Origin: Variovorax sp. TBS-050B
GTDB lineage: Bacteria > Pseudomonadota > Gammaproteobacteria > Burkholderiales > Burkholderiaceae_C
NCBI RefSeq assembly: GCF_029893635.1
Contig: NZ_JARXYR010000002.1
Location: 2,951,001 to 3,015,000 of the forward strand
Length of the DNA stretch: 64,000 nt
Reading direction: 5' to 3'
Notes under the pieces: generated by a model
Told to the model about the DNA's origin: nothing
Database searches by the model: none
What the model saw: only the letters and a program-made list of their open reading frames with translations
Part shown: piece after piece, positions 16,273 to 26,038 of the stretch
How the letters are laid out: each line of letters starts with the position of its first letter
How positions within the stretch are numbered: the stretch's first letter is position 1
Made by a program: the position numbers and the translations under genes

Positions 16273-18969
16273 TCAGTTCCCGGCCAATGCACGCGTCACG
16301 ACCTCGTGCGTGTCCTTGCTCAGGTCGGGCTTGGCCGCCACGCGGGCGATCGCCTCGCGTGCGGCGCTGCGGTAGGGCTCGGCGAGCTTGCTCCAGCGGT
16401 CGAGCGCGCGCGCGAGGCGGGCGGCCACCTGCGGGTTGATCGCGTCGAGCTCGATCACGCGCTCGCTCCAGAACACGTAGCCGGCGGCATCGGGGCGGTG
16501 GAAGGCGCCCGGGTTCGCGCTGCAGTAGCTGAAGATCACGCTGCGCGCGCGGTTCGGGTTCTTGAGCGAGAAGTCGGGGTGCTTCATGAGCTGCTTGACC
16601 ACCGGCAGGATGTCGCCGCCGCGGTCGGGGGCGCCGGCCTGCAGCGAGAACCACTTGTCGATGACCAGCGCCTCGTCCTTGAAGATCGCATGGAAGCGCG
16701 CGAGCGCCTGGCCCGCGAGGCTGTGGCCCGAGGACACGAGCGCGTTGAGCGCATTGAAGCGGTCGGTCATGTTGCCCGCGTCCTTGAAGCGCTGCAGCGT
16801 CTTGCCCGGCCACACGGTGTCGCCCGAGGCGCGCGCCGCGAGGCACAGGAAGTTGAGCGCCATGCCCGCGAGCGCGCGGCGGCCCGAGGAGGTCGGGTCG
16901 GGCGTGTAGGCGCCGGTGTCATGGTGCGCTTCGTAGGCCCACTGCCAGTCGGCGAAGAGGGCGGTCGCGAGCTGGGCGCGCATGGCCTCGCGCACCAGGT
17001 GCACGCGCTGCGGATCGACCACGTCGAGCTGTTCGGCGATGTAGGTCTCCGACGGCAGCGTGAGCACCAGCTCCTTGAAGGCGGCGTCGAGCTGCGGATG
17101 GCGCAGCACGCTGCGCATCGCCTCGAGGTAGGCCTCGTCGAGCACCGGCGTGGTGTCGGTCGCGACCGCGGCAATGCCGCGCAGCGCGGCGCGCAGGCCG
17201 AGGCGCTGGCCGGCTTCCCAGCGGTTGAAGGGGTCGGGGTCGTTGGCCAGCAGCGTGAGCAGCTGCGCGTCGCTGTACTCGAAATCGAGGATCACGGGCG
17301 CGCTGAAGCCGCGCAGGATCGAGGGCACGGGCTCGGCATCGAGCCCGGTGAAGGTGATCTGCTCGCCCGCGCGCGAGAGCACCACGGTGCGCGTGCCCTG
17401 CGTCGCTTCGGCCTCGCCTTCGAGCTGCACCGGCAGTTCGCGCCCGTTCGCATCGAGCAGGCCGATGTTGACGGGGATGACGAAGGGCTCCTTGGTCGGC
17501 TGCCCCGGCGTGGGCGGGCAGCTCTGCACCACGCTCAGGGTGTAGCTGCGGTTCTGCGCGTCGTACACGCCGTGCGCAGCGAGGCGCGGCGTGCCGGCCT
17601 GGCTGTACCAGCGCTTGAACTGCGGCAGCAGGCGCGCGAGTTCCGAATCGGGATTCGCGTCGGCGATCGCCTGCGCGAAGTCGTCGCAGGTCACGGCCTG
17701 GCCGTCGTGGCGCTCGAAGTAGAGCGTGATGCCCTTCTCGAAGCCCTTGCGGCCGACCAGCGTCTGCATCATGCGCACCACCTCGGCACCCTTCTCGTAG
17801 ATGGTGACGGTGTAGAAGTTGCTGATCTCGATGTAGCTGTCGGGCCGCACCGGGTGGGCCATCGGGCCCGCGTCCTCGGGGAACTGGGCGGTGCGCAGCA
17901 CGCGCACGTCCTCGATGCGCTTGACGGCGCGCGCCGAGGCGTCGGCGCAGAGGTCCTGGCTGAACTCCTGGTCGCGGAAGACCGTGAGGCCTTCCTTGAG
18001 CGACAGCTGGAACCAGTCGCGGCAGGTCACGCGGTCGCCGCTCCAGTTGTGGAAGTACTCGTGGCCGACCACGCTCTCGATGTTGCTGTAGTCGGCGTCG
18101 GTGGCGGTGGCCTGGTTGGCCAGGACGTACTTCGTGTTGAAGATGTTCAGGCCCTTGTTCTCCATCGCGCCCATGTTGAAGTCGCTGGTGGCGACGATCA
18201 TGAAGCGGTCGAGGTCCAGCGGCAGGCCGAAGCGCGCCTCGTCCCAAAGCACCGAGTTGATCAGCGAGTTCATCGCATGCTCGGTCTTGTCGAGGTCGCC
18301 GGCGCGCACGTACACCTGCAGCAGGTGCTCGCGGCCGTTGCGCGCCTTGATGCGCTGCTCGCGCGCCACCAGCTTGCCCGCGACGAGCGCGAACAGGTAG
18401 CTGGGCTTGCGGAACGGGTCGACCCATTTCGCGAAGTGGCGGCCCTCGGGCAGTTCGCCCTGCTCGACGAGGTTGCCGTTCGACAGCAGCACCGGGTAGG
18501 CGGCCTTGGCGGCGCGCAGCGTGACGGTGTAGGTCGACATCACGTCGGGCCGGTCGAGGAAGTAGGTGATGCGGCGGAAGCCCTCGGCCTCGCACTGCGT
18601 GAAGAAGGTGTCCTCGCTCACGAACAGGCCCATGAGCTTGGTGTTCTTGACCGGGCAGCAGGTGGTGAAGATCTCGAGCTCGAAGCTGTCGGGCAGGCCG
18701 TCGATCACGAGCTGGTCGCCTTCCATGCGGAACGAGGCACCCTGGCCGTTCACGAGCACGCGCGCGAGGTTGAGCTCGTCGCCGTCGAGGCGCAGCGGCT
18801 GCGCGGGCACCTCGGGATTGCGGCGCAGCTGCATGCGGTTGAGCACGCGCGTCTTGGCGGGGTCGAGGTCGAAGGTCAGGTCGACGGTGTCGATCCAGAA
18901 GGCCGGGGCGGCATAGTCTTCGCGGCGAATGGCAATGGGTTGCCCTTGGGCGTCACGCTGCAGCAGCAT
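16273..18969 (-). CDS. pepN: Aminopeptidase N (M1 metallopeptidase)
   Basis: An 898-residue cytoplasmic zinc aminopeptidase that trims N-terminal residues from peptides. The exopeptidase motif GAMENKGLN and the zinc motif [12 protein letters not shown] (HExxH with the second Glu in [13 protein letters not shown]) are intact. The length fits E. coli PepN. Its start overlaps the 3' end of the preceding HAD phosphatase gene by 17 bases, and fbp follows. The set prfB-HAD-pepN-fbp therefore reads as one leftward cluster. Confidence 0.95.
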   Translation of the reverse strand: MLLQRDAQGQPIAIRREDYAAPAFWIDTVDLTFDLDPAKTRVLNRMQLRRNPEVPAQPLRLDGDELNLARVLVNGQGASFRMEGDQLVIDGLPDSFELEIFTTCCPVKNTKLMGLFVSEDTFFTQCEAEGFRRITYFLDRPDVMSTYTVTLRAAKAAYPVLLSNGNLVEQGELPEGRHFAKWVDPFRKPSYLFALVAGKLVAREQRIKARNGREHLLQVYVRAGDLDKTEHAMNSLINSVLWDEARFGLPLDLDRFMIVATSDFNMGAMENKGLNIFNTKYVLANQATATDADYSNIESVVGHEYFHNWSGDRVTCRDWFQLSLKEGLTVFRDQEFSQDLCADASARAVKRIEDVRVLRTAQFPEDAGPMAHPVRPDSYIEISNFYTVTIYEKGAEVVRMMQTLVGRKGFEKGITLYFERHDGQAVTCDDFAQAIADANPDSELARLLPQFKRWYSQAGTPRLAAHGVYDAQNRSYTLSVVQSCPPTPGQPTKEPFVIPVNIGLLDANGRELPVQLEGEAEATQGTRTVVLSRAGEQITFTGLDAEPVPSILRGFSAPVILDFEYSDAQLLTLLANDPDPFNRWEAGQRLGLRAALRGIAAVATDTTPVLDEAYLEAMRSVLRHPQLDAAFKELVLTLPSETYIAEQLDVVDPQRVHLVREAMRAQLATALFADWQWAYEAHHDTGAYTPDPTSSGRRALAGMALNFLCLAARASGDTVWPGKTLQRFKDAGNMTDRFNALNALVSSGHSLAGQALARFHAIFKDEALVIDKWFSLQAGAPDRGGDILPVVKQLMKHPDFSLKNPNRARSVIFSYCSANPGAFHRPDAAGYVFWSERVIELDAINPQVAARLARALDRWSKLAEPYRSAAREAIARVAAKPDLSKDTHEVVTRALAGN

Positions 18970-19627
18970 CGAGGGTCTCCAGAAAATTCGAATGGGCGAG
19001 TTCGTGGTAGTCGCGAACCGCGGCGATCACATGGGGTCCGGCGAGTTCGGCGGCGGAATGGGTGCTGCACACGGCCACGGCATGCATGCCGCCGCGGCGC
19101 GCGGCCTCGATGCCGAAGGGCGCATCTTCGAAGACGATGCAGCGTTCGGGCGCCACGCCGATGCGGCGTGCGGCTTCGAGGAAGATCTCGGGCGTGGGCT
19201 TGCCGGCGAAGCCTTCGTCGCCGCCCACGATCGCGAGCGGCAGCGGGTCCATCTTGAGGCGCGACATCGCGAACTCGATGTTGTGCCGGTCGCCGGCCGT
19301 GCCCACCGCCACCTTCAGGCCGCGCGCGACGGCGGCCCTGGCGAAGGCGCCGAAACCCGCGACCTCGGCGAAGTTGTCGCTGAACAGGGCGCGGTAGATC
19401 TCTTCCTTCTCGTGCACCAGGGCCTGGCATTCGGCATCGGACAGCGGCCGGGCGAACAGCTCGCGCATGCACTCGGCGCCGGTGCGGCCCGTGGTGCGCG
19501 CGAGGATGTCGCTCACGTCGAGCGCGAGCCCGTGGCGCGCCACGAACTCGACCCACGACCGCGCATGCCAGGGCATGGAGTCGATCATGGTGCCGTCCAT
19601 GTCGAAGATCAGCGCTTCGGCCTTCAT
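18953..19627 (-). CDS. HAD-superfamily phosphatase (beta-phosphoglucomutase-like)
   Basis: A 224-residue HAD hydrolase. Motif I is FDMDGTMIDS at residues 8-17, motif II lies in VAVGTAGDRHN, and the C-terminal motifs are VGGDEGFAGKPTPEIF and CIVFEDAPFGIEAARRGGMH. The cap domain is helical. Such enzymes dephosphorylate sugar phosphates, and the substrate is unknown. The start ATG shares one base with the prfB stop, so translation is coupled. Confidence 0.87.
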   Translation of the reverse strand: MKAEALIFDMDGTMIDSMPWHARSWVEFVARHGLALDVSDILARTTGRTGAECMRELFARPLSDAECQALVHEKEEIYRALFSDNFAEVAGFGAFARAAVARGLKVAVGTAGDRHNIEFAMSRLKMDPLPLAIVGGDEGFAGKPTPEIFLEAARRIGVAPERCIVFEDAPFGIEAARRGGMHAVAVCSTHSAAELAGPHVIAAVRDYHELAHSNFLETLDAAAA

Positions 19628-20731
19628 CAGACGCCTTGCTTGAGCGAGGCTTCGATGAACACGTCGAGGTCGCCGTCGAGCACCTTCTGGGTGGCCGAGA
19701 CTTCGACGTTGGTGCGCAGGTCCTTGATGCGGCTGTTGTCGAGCACGTAGCTGCGGATCTGGTGGCCCCAGCCGACGTCGGTCTTGCTGTCCTCGAGCTT
19801 CTGCTGCTCTTCCATGCGCTTGCGCATCTCGAAGTCGTACAGGCGCGAGCGCAGGCGCTTCCAGGCCACGTCGCGGTTGCTGTGCTGGCTGCGGCCGTCC
19901 TGGCACTGCACCACGATCCCGGTCGGGATGTGCGTCAGGCGCACCGCGGAGTCGGTCTTGTTGATGTGCTGGCCGCCTGCGCCGCTGGCGCGGAAGGTGT
20001 CGGTGCGCACGTCGGCCGGGTTGATCTCGATCTCGATCGAGTCGTCGATTTCCGGGTACACGAAGATGCTCGCGAAGCTGGTGTGGCGCCCGCCCGAGGA
20101 GTCGAACGGCGACTTGCGCACCAGGCGGTGCACGCCGGTCTCGGTGCGCAGCAGGCCGAAGGCGTACTCGCCCTCGACCTTGATGGTCGCGCTCTTGATG
20201 CCGGCCGTGTCGCCCGGGGTCTCGTCCTCGAGCTGGGTCTTGAAGCCCTTGCGCTCGGCGTACTTGGTGTACTGGCGCAGCAGCATGCTGGCCCAGTCGC
20301 AGGCCTCGGTGCCGCCGGCGCCGGCCTGGATGTCGACGAAGGCGTTGAGCGGATCGGCCGGGTTGTTGAACATCCGGCGGAATTCGAGCTGCTTGATGTC
20401 GGCTTCGAGCAGGGCGGCGTCATCGGCGATGGCCTGCAGGCCGTCGACGTCGCCTTCCTCCTTCGACATTTCGTAGAGCTCGGTGTTGTCCGAGAGCCCG
20501 CTGGTGAGCCGGTCGAGCGTGACGACGACATCGTCGAGCGACTTCTTTTCCTTGCCCAGCTCCTGGGCCTTCTTGGGGTCGTTCCAGACGTTGGGATCTT
20601 CGAGCGATGCGTTGACCGTCCTCAGACGTTCGGCCTTGGCATCGTAGTCAAAGATACCTCCGTAAATCAGCCGTGCGGGCGCTCAGGTCCGCAAGCGTTG
20701 CGCCGATCTGGTTGATTTGTTCTGCGTCCAT
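19627..20731 (-). CDS. prfB: Peptide chain release factor 2, with programmed +1 frameshift
   Basis: RF2 recognises UAA and UGA stop codons and releases the peptide. The gene is read in two frames: 27 codons from the ATG at 20731 to CTT (20651-20653), then a shift over the T of an in-frame TGA (20648-20650), and 340 codons from 20649. Upstream of the slip site is CGGAGGTATCTTTGAC, the classic internal Shine-Dalgarno, slippery CTT and stop. The combined product is 367 residues, the normal size. The stop-codon motif SPF (RKSPFDSSG) and the catalytic GGQ ([12 protein letters not shown]) are present. Low RF2 favours the shift, giving autoregulation. Confidence 0.96.
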
Positions 20732-20810
20732 GGGGTGTCCTGATCTGTTCGGGGGAAACCGGGCATTTTCTCATGCCCCGTCGCCCGCCCGCAGATCGGC
20801 GCGGATTGCG

Positions 20811-20832
20811 CCTTCCCCCGGGCAGGGGAAGG
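20811..20832. terminator. GC-rich hairpin after metQ
   Basis: CCTTCCCC and GGGGAAGG form a perfect 8-bp stem around a six-base loop, seven bases beyond the metQ stop. It lacks a clear T-run, so it may be a palindromic repeat or a weak terminator. Confidence 0.4.
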
Positions 20833-20839
20833 ACCATCC

Positions 20840-21658
20840 TCAGAACGCGGGGATCAGCGAGCCGTTGAACTTCTCCTCGATGAAGCGCTTGACCTCGGGC
20901 GACTGGTAGGCTGCCACGAGGCGCTTGGCCCAGGGCTTGTCCTTGTCGGCGCGGCGCACGGCGATCAGGTTGGCGTAGGGACCCTTGGCGCCCTCCCTGA
21001 TCACCGCGTCCTTCGCCAGCGAGAGGCCGGCCTTCTCGGCGTAGTCGTTGTTGATCGCGGCGATCGTCAGGTCGTCGAGGGAGCGCGGCAGCTGCGCGGC
21101 GTCGAGCGGCACCAGCTTGAGCTTCCTGGGGTTGCCCACCACGTCGAACGGCGTGGCGGTGTTGTTCCTCACCGCCTCGGGCTTCAGCGTGACGAGCCCG
21201 GCCGACTGCAGCAGCAGCAGGGCGCGGTTGCCGTTCGACGGATCGTTCTGGATGCCGACCGCGGCGCCGTCGGGCAATTGGGCAATGTCCTTGATCTTGC
21301 GCGAGTAGAAGCCCAGCGGCGCGGTGATCGTGAGGCCGACGGGCACGATGTCGAAGCCCCGGGCCTTGTTCTGGTTGTCGAGGAAGGGCTGGTGCTGGAA
21401 GGCGTTCGCATCGAGGTCGCCCGCAGCCAGCGCGGCATTCGGCAGCTGGTAGTCGTTGAAAACCACCACCTGGATGTTCAGGCCGTCGCGCGCGGCCACC
21501 TTCCTGACGACCTCGAAGATCTGTTCGCCGTTGCCGACCGAGACGCCGACCTTGATGTTGTTCTTGTCGGCACCCTGTGCGAAGGCGCTGCCGCCGGCGA
21601 GGAGGGCGGTGGCCAGCGTGGCGAGGACAAGGGTGCGGCGGTGGAGAGCGGAGTGCAT
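20840..21658 (-). CDS. metQ: MetQ-like substrate-binding protein (copy 1)
   Basis: A 272-residue NlpA/MetQ-family binding protein for a methionine-type ABC transporter. The start at 21658 gives a signal peptide MHSALHRRTLVLATLATALL ending AGGSAFAQG. The lipobox cysteine is absent (AGGS), so it should be soluble in the periplasm rather than a lipoprotein. Family segments are VVVFNDYQLPNAALAAGDLD, ANAFQHQPFL and VGIQNDPSNGNRALLLL. It is transcribed away from metN-metI. With the second MetQ downstream of metI, this locus has two candidate receptors for one permease. Confidence 0.9.
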   Translation of the reverse strand: MHSALHRRTLVLATLATALLAGGSAFAQGADKNNIKVGVSVGNGEQIFEVVRKVAARDGLNIQVVVFNDYQLPNAALAAGDLDANAFQHQPFLDNQNKARGFDIVPVGLTITAPLGFYSRKIKDIAQLPDGAAVGIQNDPSNGNRALLLLQSAGLVTLKPEAVRNNTATPFDVVGNPRKLKLVPLDAAQLPRSLDDLTIAAINNDYAEKAGLSLAKDAVIREGAKGPYANLIAVRRADKDKPWAKRLVAAYQSPEVKRFIEEKFNGSLIPAF

Positions 21659-21781
21659 GGTGTGACGGAAAGCGGAAGAAAAAAGGAGGCGCGACTGTGG
21701 CAGGGCCGCCGCCGTTTGGGAACGAACGAATGCGCATATGGATATGGGCGATATGGGGCCTGCCGTCCGCTCGTAAAAAGT

Positions 21782-21803
21782 CTTATGCGTTTTCATGCAT
21801 AAG
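21782..21803. promoter_or_regulatory. Inverted repeat in the metQ-metN divergent spacer
   Basis: CTTATGC and GCATAAG form a perfect 7-bp inverted repeat with an eight-base spacer, in an AT-richer stretch between the divergent metQ and metN genes. It could be an operator or part of the promoters. Three ATATGG repeats lie just to its left (about 21733-21756). Confidence 0.4.
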
Positions 21804-21906
21804 CAAGCGCCGATTTGTTCGTTCCCTTTTGCTGCCTTTGTTTACATACTCGGCACCCTTTGCGAACTTCGCGGCCTGCCTCGCGTGGGCCGTTCTTTTT
21901 TTCCTC

Positions 21907-22782
21907 ATGACCCAGTCTTCGCCCGATGCGGGCCGCGCGGTGGGCGCGGAACCCGTCATCCGTCTTCAATCGGTGCAGAAATCCTTCGCCCTGCCCAGCG
22001 GCGAGGTGTTCGACGCGGTGCATTCGCTGTCGCTCGACATCCAGCCGGGCGACGTGTTCGGCCTGATCGGCAAGAGCGGCGCCGGCAAGTCGACGCTGCT
22101 GCGCCTGATCAACCTGCTCGAGCGGCCCGACGCGGGCCGGGTGTTCGTGGGCGGGCGCGACCTGACCACGCTCTCGCGCCGCGAGCTGCGCGACACGCGC
22201 CAGAACATCGGCATGATCTTCCAGCAGTTCAACCTGCTGCAGAACGCCACGGTGTTCGACAACGTGGCCTTTCCGCTCAAGATCCATGGCCGCCATTCGC
22301 GCGCCGAGATCGATGCGCGCGTGCGCGAGTGCCTCGCGCTCGTGGGCCTGTCGGAAAAGATCGACACCTACCCGGCCCAGCTCTCGGGCGGGCAGAAGCA
22401 GCGCGTGGCCATCGCGCGCGCGCTCGCGCCGCGGCCGCAGGTGCTCCTGTGCGACGAGCCGACCTCGGCGCTCGATTCCGAAACCACGCGCGCGCTGCTC
22501 GAGACGCTGCGCGACATCAACCAGAAGATCGGCGTGACCATCGTGATCGTCACGCACGAGCTCTCGGTGGTCGAGGTGCTGTGCCGCAACGTGGCGATCC
22601 TGGAGAAGGGCCGCCTCGTGGAGCAGTTCGCGGTGGAGGACGCACCCAGGGCCGAGCGCCGCACCGCGCTGGGCCGCGAGATCGACGCGCTGGTGCGCCG
22701 CCGCGAACGCGAGGCGCGCGAAGACCGCGAGCGCGCACTGGCGCCGGCGCCCCAGGGCGCGCTGGAGGTGGCCTATGTTTGA
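21907..22782 (+). CDS. metN: Methionine ABC transporter ATP-binding protein
   Basis: A 291-residue ATPase energising methionine uptake. Walker A is LIGKSGAGKSTLLR, the signature is LSGGQKQRVAIARAL, and Walker B is VLLCDEPTSALDSE, followed by the H-loop VTHELSVVE. The start MTQSSPDAG is the last ATG before the conserved IRLQSVQKSF strand. It overlaps metI by eight bases. The usual C-terminal NIL/ACT regulatory domain of long MetN proteins is missing: the protein ends soon after the ATPase core, so substrate trans-inhibition through that domain is unlikely. Confidence 0.9.
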   Translation: MTQSSPDAGRAVGAEPVIRLQSVQKSFALPSGEVFDAVHSLSLDIQPGDVFGLIGKSGAGKSTLLRLINLLERPDAGRVFVGGRDLTTLSRRELRDTRQNIGMIFQQFNLLQNATVFDNVAFPLKIHGRHSRAEIDARVRECLALVGLSEKIDTYPAQLSGGQKQRVAIARALAPRPQVLLCDEPTSALDSETTRALLETLRDINQKIGVTIVIVTHELSVVEVLCRNVAILEKGRLVEQFAVEDAPRAERRTALGREIDALVRRREREAREDRERALAPAPQGALEVAYV

Positions 22783-23437
22783 GAACATCGCGCCGATCCT
22801 GCCGGAGCTGTGGGTCGCCACCGGGCAGACCTTCATGATGCTGGCCATCGGCCTCTCGGCCGCGGTGCTCGTCGGCGGGCCGCTCGGCATCCTGCTGTTC
22901 CTGCTCGGGCCGGGGCAATCGCTCGCCAACAAGCCGGCGTTCCTGGTGCTCAACTGGCTGGTGAACACCGTGCGTTCGTTCCCGTTCATCATCCTGCTGG
23001 TGGCGCTGGTGCCGTTCACGCGCGTGATCGCGGGCACCTCGATCGGGCCGCTCGCGGCCGCGGTGCCGCTGTCGTTCGCGGCCATTCCGTACTTCGCGCG
23101 GCTGGTCGACCAGTGCCTGCGCGAAGTGCCGCGCGGCGTGATCGAGGCCGCGCATGCGATGGGCGCCTCGGAGCTGCAGATCGTCTGGCGCGTGCTGATC
23201 GTCGAGGCGCGCTCGGGCCTGGTGCTCGCGCTCACGGTGCTGGCGGTGAGCTTCCTCTCCTACTCGGCGATCGCCGGCGTGGTGGGCGGCGGCGGCATCG
23301 GCGATCTCGCGATCCGCTACGGCTACTACCGCTTCCAGACCGACGTGATGGTGCTCACCGTGGCGCTGCTCGTGGTGCTGGTGCAGATCCTGCAGTTCGT
23401 GGGCAACAGCACCGCGCGCCGGCTCGACAAGCGCTGA
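22775..23437 (+). CDS. metI: Methionine ABC transporter permease
   Basis: A 220-residue inner-membrane permease with about five hydrophobic segments. The family motif for contact with MetN (EAAHAMGASELQIVWRVLI) is clear, and the N-terminal NTVRSFPFIILLVALVPFTR block is typical of MetI. It overlaps metN by eight bases, and the second metQ starts 41 bases downstream, so metN-metI-metQ2 is an operon. Confidence 0.93.
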   Translation: MFENIAPILPELWVATGQTFMMLAIGLSAAVLVGGPLGILLFLLGPGQSLANKPAFLVLNWLVNTVRSFPFIILLVALVPFTRVIAGTSIGPLAAAVPLSFAAIPYFARLVDQCLREVPRGVIEAAHAMGASELQIVWRVLIVEARSGLVLALTVLAVSFLSYSAIAGVVGGGGIGDLAIRYGYYRFQTDVMVLTVALLVVLVQILQFVGNSTARRLDKR

Positions 23438-23478
23438 TTTCTCTTTCCTTCCCCCTCTGTTCTTTTCTTTCTGATTCC

Positions 23479-24300
23479 ATGAAAACCGCACTGCTGCGCC
23501 GCTCCGTTCTCGCCCTTTCGCTCGCCGCCTTCGCGCTCGGCGGCGCTTCGCTCGCCCAGGCCCAGGAGGCCAAGAAGAACCTGGTGATCGGCGGCACCGC
23601 CGGCTCCAATGCCGATCAGCTCAAGGTCGGCATCGTGCCCATCCTCGAGAAGAAGGGCTACAAGGTGAAGCTGGTCGAGTTCAACGACTACGTGCAGCCC
23701 AATCTCGCGCTCGCGCAGGGTTCGCTCGACGCCAACTTCTTCCAGCACCAGGTCTACCTGAAGAAGTTCGCGGCCGACCAGAAGCTCGACCTCGCCGAAC
23801 TCGTGCAGGGCCCGATCGCGCCGATGGGCATCTACTCGACCAAGCGCAAGTCGCTGGCCGAGGCGAAGGAGGGCGACCGCGTGACGCTGCCGAACGACCC
23901 GAGCAACCTCGCGCGCGCGCTCGTGCTGCTCGAGCAGAACAAGCTCCTCACGCTCAAGCCGGGCATCGACGCGCTGCGCGCCACCGAGCGCGACGTGGCC
24001 GAGAACCCGAAGAAGCTCAAGTTCATCCCGCTGGAGGCCGCGCAGCTGCCGCGCTCGCTCGGCGACACCGAATACGCCATCGTCAACGGCAACTTCGCGA
24101 TCTCGTCGGGCCTGAAGCTCACCGAGGCCGTGGTGCTCGAGAAGACGCCCGACTATTACCTGAACGTGGTCGCCGTGAAGAGCGCGGACAAGAACACGCC
24201 CTGGGCGCGCGACATCGCCGACGCCTACCGCTCGAAGGAGTTCAAGGCCGTGGTCGACAGCAAGTTCCCGGGCTACGCGAAGCCGGCCTTCCTGCAGTAG
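23479..24300 (+). CDS. metQ: MetQ-like substrate-binding protein (copy 2)
   Basis: A 273-residue NlpA/MetQ-family binding protein. The signal peptide is MKTALLRRSVLALSLAAFAL ending SLAQAQ, again with no lipobox cysteine. Shared family segments are LVIGGTAGSNADQLK, VEFNDYVQPNLALAQGSLDA, NFFQHQVYL and TLPNDPSNLARALVLLEQ. It lies at the end of metN-metI and is the natural partner of this permease. It differs clearly from copy 1, so the two may bind different ligands (L- or D-methionine, or peptides) or supply different conditions. Confidence 0.9.
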   Translation: MKTALLRRSVLALSLAAFALGGASLAQAQEAKKNLVIGGTAGSNADQLKVGIVPILEKKGYKVKLVEFNDYVQPNLALAQGSLDANFFQHQVYLKKFAADQKLDLAELVQGPIAPMGIYSTKRKSLAEAKEGDRVTLPNDPSNLARALVLLEQNKLLTLKPGIDALRATERDVAENPKKLKFIPLEAAQLPRSLGDTEYAIVNGNFAISSGLKLTEAVVLEKTPDYYLNVVAVKSADKNTPWARDIADAYRSKEFKAVVDSKFPGYAKPAFLQ

Positions 24301-24346
24301 GCCCGCGCGGTTGCCGTCGCGCTCGGGCCGCTTGTAGGATGTGCGG

Positions 24347-25051
24347 ATGACCCAGCACATCGGAATCGTCGGCTGCTCCGCCGAAGGCGCGGCGCTCTGC
24401 TATCAGACCATCTGCGTGGAGGGCGCGGCGCTGCTCGGCCCGCATGCGCACCCCGAGGTGTCGATGCACACGCCCTCGCTCGCCGATTACATGACGCACA
24501 TCTACGAGGACGACTGGCGCGGCGTGGGCGAGGTGATGCTCGCTTCCGCGAACAAGCTCGCGAAGACGGGCGCCGACTTTCTGGTCTGCCCCGACAACAC
24601 CATCCACCAGGCGCTGCCCTTCATCGAGGCGCGTTCGCCGCTGCCCTGGCTGCACATCGCGGGCTGCGTGGCCGAGGAGGCGTCGCGCCGCGGCTTCCGC
24701 CGCCTCGCGCTCACGGGTACGCGCTGGCTGGTCGAGAGCGAGGTCTATCCCGAGAAGCTCTCGGCCATGGGGCTCGAATGCGTCCGCCCCACCGCCGAGG
24801 AGCGCGAGGAGATCAACCGCATCATCATGGACGAGCTGGTCTGCGGCGTCTTCAAGCCCGAGGCTATCGCCACCTTTCGCCGCGTGATCCAGCGCATGCG
24901 CGAGCACGATGGCTGCGATGCGGTCATCCTCGGCTGCACCGAGATCCCGCTGATCATGAACGACGTGAATTCGCCGCTGCCGACGCTCGATTCGACGCGG
25001 CTGCTCGCGCGCGCGGCGCTGCGCCGCGCGACCGGGCGGCAGAACGCCTAG
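24347..25051 (+). CDS. Aspartate/glutamate racemase family protein
   Basis: A 234-residue Asp/Glu racemase-superfamily enzyme without cofactor. One catalytic cysteine is in FLVCPDNTIHQ (after GADF) and the second in ILGCTEIPLIMND, both intact. The N-terminal strand is IGIVGCSAEGAALCYQTI. The amino acid racemised is unknown; aspartate is the usual guess for this subgroup. The start ATG at 24347 is used; a GTG six bases earlier is possible. Confidence 0.87.
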   Translation: MTQHIGIVGCSAEGAALCYQTICVEGAALLGPHAHPEVSMHTPSLADYMTHIYEDDWRGVGEVMLASANKLAKTGADFLVCPDNTIHQALPFIEARSPLPWLHIAGCVAEEASRRGFRRLALTGTRWLVESEVYPEKLSAMGLECVRPTAEEREEINRIIMDELVCGVFKPEAIATFRRVIQRMREHDGCDAVILGCTEIPLIMNDVNSPLPTLDSTRLLARAALRRATGRQNA

Positions 25052-25974
25052 GCGGTGAAGTCTTCGATCAGCCGCGCCACGCGCTCGGGCTGGTCGTGGT
25101 GCAGCATGTGGCCCGCGTCGGCCAGCCGCTCGATGCGCACGGAGGCCACCGACGCGAGCCGCTGGTGGAATTCGTCGAGCGTGTAGCGGTTCTTCCACCA
25201 GCCCTGCAGGCTGTCGTCCGAGGCCTCCACCATCAGCGTGGGCGCCGTGATGCGCGCATAGAGCGCGAGCGTCTCGTCGACGCGGAAGATGTTCGCATTG
25301 ACGATCTTGTGTGCCGCGTCGCCGAGGATCTGCCAGCGCGCGTTGCCGTCGGGCTGTGCCTGGCCGGCCGACCAGTGGCTGGCGAGCCACTGCGCCTTGT
25401 CGGACGAGAGGCGCGGATTGGTCTTCATGAGGCGGCGCGCCACGCCGTCGACGGCGGAATAGGTCGCGAGTGCCAGTTCGCCGCGGTGCAGCCGCTTGAG
25501 TTCTTCGATCCACTGGCCGTAGCGCGCGGGCGCTTCCTCGGGCTGGCGCGCGGGCATGCCGAAGCCTTCGAGGTTCACGAGCCGGCGGATGCGGCCCGGG
25601 CGCACGCCCGCGTAGTGCATCGCGACGTTGCCGCCCATGCTGTGGCCCACGAGGTCCACCGCCTGCGCGGCCTCGCCTTCGCCGGCGTAGTGGTCGAGCA
25701 GCCATTCGAGGTCGGCGAGGTAGTCGGGCGTCCAGTAGTTGTCGACGCCGCCGCCCGCGGTGAGGCCGAAGCCGCGCCAGTCGGGCGCGACGATGAAGCG
25801 CTCCTCGGCCATGGCGTCGACCACGAACTGCCACGAGGCGGCCACGTCCATCCAGCCGTGCAGCAGCACCAGCGGCGGGCGTGCGGCGGAAGGGCTGCCC
25901 CAGACGCGCACGTGGTACTGGAGGTTGCGCACGGGCACGAATTCGCTGCGCGAGAGACGGAGGGCTGGGTACAT
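25048..25974 (-). CDS. Alpha/beta-fold hydrolase
   Basis: A 308-residue alpha/beta hydrolase. The oxyanion segment is LLHGWMDVAASWQ, the nucleophile elbow VGHSMGGNVAM, and the catalytic histidine lies in DAGHMLHHDQPE. The start MYPALRLSRSEF at 25974 is chosen because upstream codons lie in the divergent promoter region. It converges with the racemase gene (the stops overlap by four bases) and is divergent from the aldo/keto reductase. No substrate can be assigned. Confidence 0.88.
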   Translation of the reverse strand: MYPALRLSRSEFVPVRNLQYHVRVWGSPSAARPPLVLLHGWMDVAASWQFVVDAMAEERFIVAPDWRGFGLTAGGGVDNYWTPDYLADLEWLLDHYAGEGEAAQAVDLVGHSMGGNVAMHYAGVRPGRIRRLVNLEGFGMPARQPEEAPARYGQWIEELKRLHRGELALATYSAVDGVARRLMKTNPRLSSDKAQWLASHWSAGQAQPDGNARWQILGDAAHKIVNANIFRVDETLALYARITAPTLMVEASDDSLQGWWKNRYTLDEFHQRLASVASVRIERLADAGHMLHHDQPERVARLIEDFTA

Positions 25975-26038
25975 GGGGGCCGATGATACGGAGCGCGGCG
26001 CGCCGGCGAAGTCCGGCAGACGACAGTACATTCGGGCG

